From Paenibacillus_D sp047238105 (GTDB taxonomy: Bacteria > Bacillota > Bacilli > Paenibacillales > Paenibacillaceae), in the NCBI RefSeq assembly GCF_047238105.1, contig NZ_JBDFMD010000001.1:5766001-5830000 (forward strand): a DNA stretch of 64,000 bases, written 5' to 3'. Positions 61,550-64,000 of the stretch are shown here, piece by piece; position 1 is the stretch's first letter; every line of letters begins with the position of its first letter. The notes under the pieces were generated by a model. The model worked only from the letters and a program-made list of their open reading frames with translations. It did not search any database and was not told where the DNA came from. The position numbers and the translations under genes were made by a program.

Positions 61550-62377
61550 TCATCCAAATTTAGACGGAGCTACATGGTAGTGCTTTTTGAAAGCTTTGGA
61601 GAAGGTGTATGCGTCAGGATATCCGAGCAGCGCAGCAATCTGTTTGACGGAGTATTGGCCTTCCTGCAAATAGTCGCGGGCCCGGTTCATCCGGAGCTGG
61701 TTGATATATCGCCCGGGTGTCAGTCCGACGGCCTTGCGAAAGTAAGGAATAAAATATTTCTCGGACATCGCCGCCATCGCCGCGAGCTCACTGACGGTTA
61801 TCGGACGGTCCAGATGGTCGTGAATATAGGCGATCACAGGACGCAGGGCAGAGAGCTTGAGATTGCTGGACTGGCCGCTATGCTGAAACAGCACGCCCGC
61901 ACGCTCCGAGTCGCGAAGCTGGATGACGCGGGAGAGCAGCAGCTGCAGCGCTCCCTTGAGGCTCAGCGACGCTACGGGCTCGTGGGCTTCATATGCTTGA
62001 TAGGCCTGCAGCAGCAGCTCTCTTTCTTGTACCACATCCCCGGCAGCGACGATGCCCGAGAAATTGAAATCGTTCAAAATCCGAAAATGCTCGCCGATGC
62101 CGAACTCGAAATGCAGGTACAGGAAGCGGCAGCCGGCTTCGGTCGTTGTCGCCGTATATGGTGCATTGGGATAGAAAAAAATCACATCCCCAGCATATGC
62201 AGTATGCGTGCCTGTCTCTGACTGGATCAGCACCGAGCCGTCCGTGATAAGCCAGAAGTCATAGTCGGGGTGAAGCTTGCTCTCGGACCACTCCCGGTTA
62301 TGGGACTCGATCTTGCAGGAGTGGATGCGGAGCTGGATATGCTCGGAGAGCTCGTTGAATATCGATAGATCGGTCAT
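61550..62377 (-). CDS. AraC-family regulator with cupin-type sensor domain
   Basis: 275 residues from the ATG at 62377 behind GGGAGGT. N-terminal cupin/AraC_binding domain (about 20-150; HPDYDFWLITDGSVLIQS, YAGDVIFFYPNAPY), then two AraC helix-turn-helix units (ITVSELAAMAAMSEKYFIPYF and IAALLGYPDAYTFSKAFKKH). Divergent from a GH4 glycosidase gene, which it probably activates in response to a sugar. Confidence 0.94.
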   Translation of the reverse strand: MTDLSIFNELSEHIQLRIHSCKIESHNREWSESKLHPDYDFWLITDGSVLIQSETGTHTAYAGDVIFFYPNAPYTATTTEAGCRFLYLHFEFGIGEHFRILNDFNFSGIVAAGDVVQERELLLQAYQAYEAHEPVASLSLKGALQLLLSRVIQLRDSERAGVLFQHSGQSSNLKLSALRPVIAYIHDHLDRPITVSELAAMAAMSEKYFIPYFRKAVGLTPGRYINQLRMNRARDYLQEGQYSVKQIAALLGYPDAYTFSKAFKKHYHVAPSKFG

Positions 62378-62541
62378 GGAACCTCCCGGAATCGAACGAT
62401 TTGGTAGCAATATGTCTATAGTATATCATGTCGCTGACCTGACTTTTTGACATGGACTGCGTACCGGCTTCTATTTTATCTGCCTCGAGAACCTCTATAA
62501 TTAAGTCATGTAAGCGAGACCAAAAGAGGAGGCAATAACTT

Positions 62542-63948
62542 ATGAAGCAAACGGTGAAGCAGCCGAAGGTTGTCGTTGTCGGCGCAGGCAGCTTGTTTTT
62601 CGGACGGCAGTCGATCTGGCAGATGGTTCATTCCGAGCACTTGAACAAGGGGACGCTCGCGCTGGTCGATACCAATGAGGAACGTCTGGCCAAGCTGGTG
62701 AAGCTGGCCCGCATGGTTGTGGAGCATGCCGGCGTCGAGCTAACGATCGAGGGCGCAACAGACTGGAAAGAGGTTCTTCCCGGCGCGGACTTCGTCGTCC
62801 TCAGCTTTGCCCGGGATACGGTGCGCTATCGCGGCATCGACTGTGAGGTGTCGGAGAAATACGGCATCCGGATGTGTTCCGGCGACACGATCGGGCCAGG
62901 GGGCATCTTCCGGGCGATGCGCGAGCTGCCGCAGATCATGGCTTGTGCGCGGGATATCGAGGCGCTCTGTCCCGATGCATGGGTGATCAATTATATCAAT
63001 CCATCGGCGATCCACGGCATTGCACTTGGCCGTTACGCGCCGAAGCTGAAGAGCTTTGCGCTGTGCGACGGTCTGCACATGCCGCATGTGAAGCGGCGGT
63101 ATGCGATGCATGCCGGCATCATCTCCGCACCATCGGAGTATACGCCTGAGGTCGAGCAGGACTTTGACTTCCGGATCGCGGGGGTCAACCATTTCACATG
63201 GCTGCTGAAAGCCGAATACAAAGGACGCGACGTCGCTGGTGAAATCGCTGCTTCGCTCAAGCGTGCTGCCGAGACCGGAACCGACGGCGGCGATCAGGGC
63301 GCCAAAGCTCTCCACAACGATGCGATCAGCTATGAATTGTACCGCGGCTTTGGCTACGTTCCTACCTGCGTCGCGCATACGAAGGAGTATGTCCGCTTCT
63401 GGCAGGGCAAGAATGTGGCTCCGGAGTCGCTGCCCCAGCTCTCGCTCTGGGAGACGGAGGAACGCTACAAACGGCATGACGAGATGTGGGCGGATATCGA
63501 TGCTTTTGTCAGCGGCAAGCGTCCAGTCGGAGAGTACATGACGGCGTACGGCCCCGACCACGCGACCGACATTATCGAGAACATGGTGGCGGGGCTGGGC
63601 AAACCGTTCTATATCAATACGTGGAACAACGGAGCCGTCCCGAATATGCGCGACGATGCCTTCCTGGAGCTGCTCTGCGATATCGATATGAACGGCGTGC
63701 GGCCTCGTCCTGTGGGTGATATGCCGCGCGGTCTGCGCGGGATGCAGGAGCTCGTGCTCGATACCCATGAGCTGACGGCCGAAGCGGTCGTGGAGGGCAG
63801 TATGGATAAGCTGCGGCGCGCCATGCTGACTGATCCGCTCACCCAGTCCATTGCCGATACCGATGCGATCATCGAAGAGCTGCTGGAGCGGGAGAAGGAG
63901 GCGCTTCCGGATCACTGGCAGCAGCAGCTGGCGGCCCAGCCGATCTAG
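62542..63948 (+). CDS. Glycoside hydrolase family 4 (MelA/LplD-type)
   Basis: 468 residues with AGAGGAGG upstream. N-terminal NAD-binding motif VVVVGAGSLFFGRQ (about 10-23), DTNEERLAK, then GH4 landmarks: GDTIGPGGIFRAMRELP, NYINPSAIHGIAL, the metal-ligand Cys region FALCDGLHMPHV and AGVNHFTWLLKAEY. GH4 enzymes cleave alpha- or beta-glycosides by an NAD-dependent redox/elimination mechanism and need Mn2+. The LplD/MelA subgroup contains alpha-galactosidases, alpha-galacturonidases and alpha-glucosidases; I cannot choose between them. It is divergent from an AraC regulator. Possible -10 TATAAT near 62494. The window ends 52 bases after the stop. Confidence 0.93.
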   Translation: MKQTVKQPKVVVVGAGSLFFGRQSIWQMVHSEHLNKGTLALVDTNEERLAKLVKLARMVVEHAGVELTIEGATDWKEVLPGADFVVLSFARDTVRYRGIDCEVSEKYGIRMCSGDTIGPGGIFRAMRELPQIMACARDIEALCPDAWVINYINPSAIHGIALGRYAPKLKSFALCDGLHMPHVKRRYAMHAGIISAPSEYTPEVEQDFDFRIAGVNHFTWLLKAEYKGRDVAGEIAASLKRAAETGTDGGDQGAKALHNDAISYELYRGFGYVPTCVAHTKEYVRFWQGKNVAPESLPQLSLWETEERYKRHDEMWADIDAFVSGKRPVGEYMTAYGPDHATDIIENMVAGLGKPFYINTWNNGAVPNMRDDAFLELLCDIDMNGVRPRPVGDMPRGLRGMQELVLDTHELTAEAVVEGSMDKLRRAMLTDPLTQSIADTDAIIEELLEREKEALPDHWQQQLAAQPI

Positions 63949-64000
63949 CAATCGGTAAGCGCGGCGTCAAGTTCCATAGTGAGCCGCAGGCGGTTCCCGG

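Overview
The window looks like chromosomal DNA of a GC-rich, endospore-lineage Firmicute close to Paenibacillus (Paenibacillus, Cohnella or a relative). The reasons are three very large secreted proteins with SLH domains, YesM/YesN-type two-component genes beside carbohydrate ABC transporters, strong GGAGG ribosome sites, PerR-, Fur- and Zur-type operators, and many intrinsic terminators. No rRNA, tRNA, prophage, transposase or CRISPR array was recognised.

Layout. 1-5.2 kb: the end of an operon with two sugar permeases, a frameshifted solute-binding lipoprotein, an AllA-like cupin, an M20 amidohydrolase and a glutamine-amidotransferase-like protein. 5.3-13.2 kb: a RodA/FtsW-family protein and a 2109-residue surface nuclease/5'-nucleotidase. 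13.2-16.7 kb: a LacI regulator divergent from an FAD oxidoreductase, then a Cof-type HAD phosphatase. 17-22 kb: a 1649-residue surface protein with seven Big_2 domains. 22-31.6 kb: a complete nicotianamine-like metallophore locus. Its synthesis genes cntK-cntL-cntM are divergent from the importer genes cntABCDF and the exporter gene cntE, and each promoter has its own metal-type operator. 31.7-35 kb: a P-loop protein, a frameshifted DUF2207 membrane protein and an island of palindromic repeats. 35-37 kb: hslO (Hsp33) divergent from a MerR/TipAS regulator. 37-45.2 kb: a carbohydrate ABC importer with a sensor kinase / anchored binding protein / response regulator trio. 45.3-50.7 kb: a VOC-TetR pair, a second MerR/TipAS regulator, a small membrane protein and a PerR-type catalase gene, with repeat arrays between them. 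50.8-59.1 kb: two secreted proteins and an 1884-residue surface phosphoesterase with Pho-box-like repeats upstream. 59.4-64 kb: a chemoreceptor, an AraC regulator and a GH4 glycosidase.

The most unusual content is non-coding. Four intergenic arrays share a repeat period of 50-52 bases but have different sequences; three of them lie between a stop codon and the next intrinsic terminator hairpin. Two further families of dispersed palindromic elements (called E1 and E2 here) occur in at least three copies each. In E1 both the outer and the inner stem show compensatory base changes between copies, which suggests selection on structure.

Several parts appear to work together: metal acquisition (cnt), phosphorus scavenging at the cell surface (nuclease/nucleotidase and the phosphoesterase), carbohydrate sensing and uptake, and redox defence (catalase, Hsp33). 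Two genes carry single-base frameshifts. These could be real or sequence errors.
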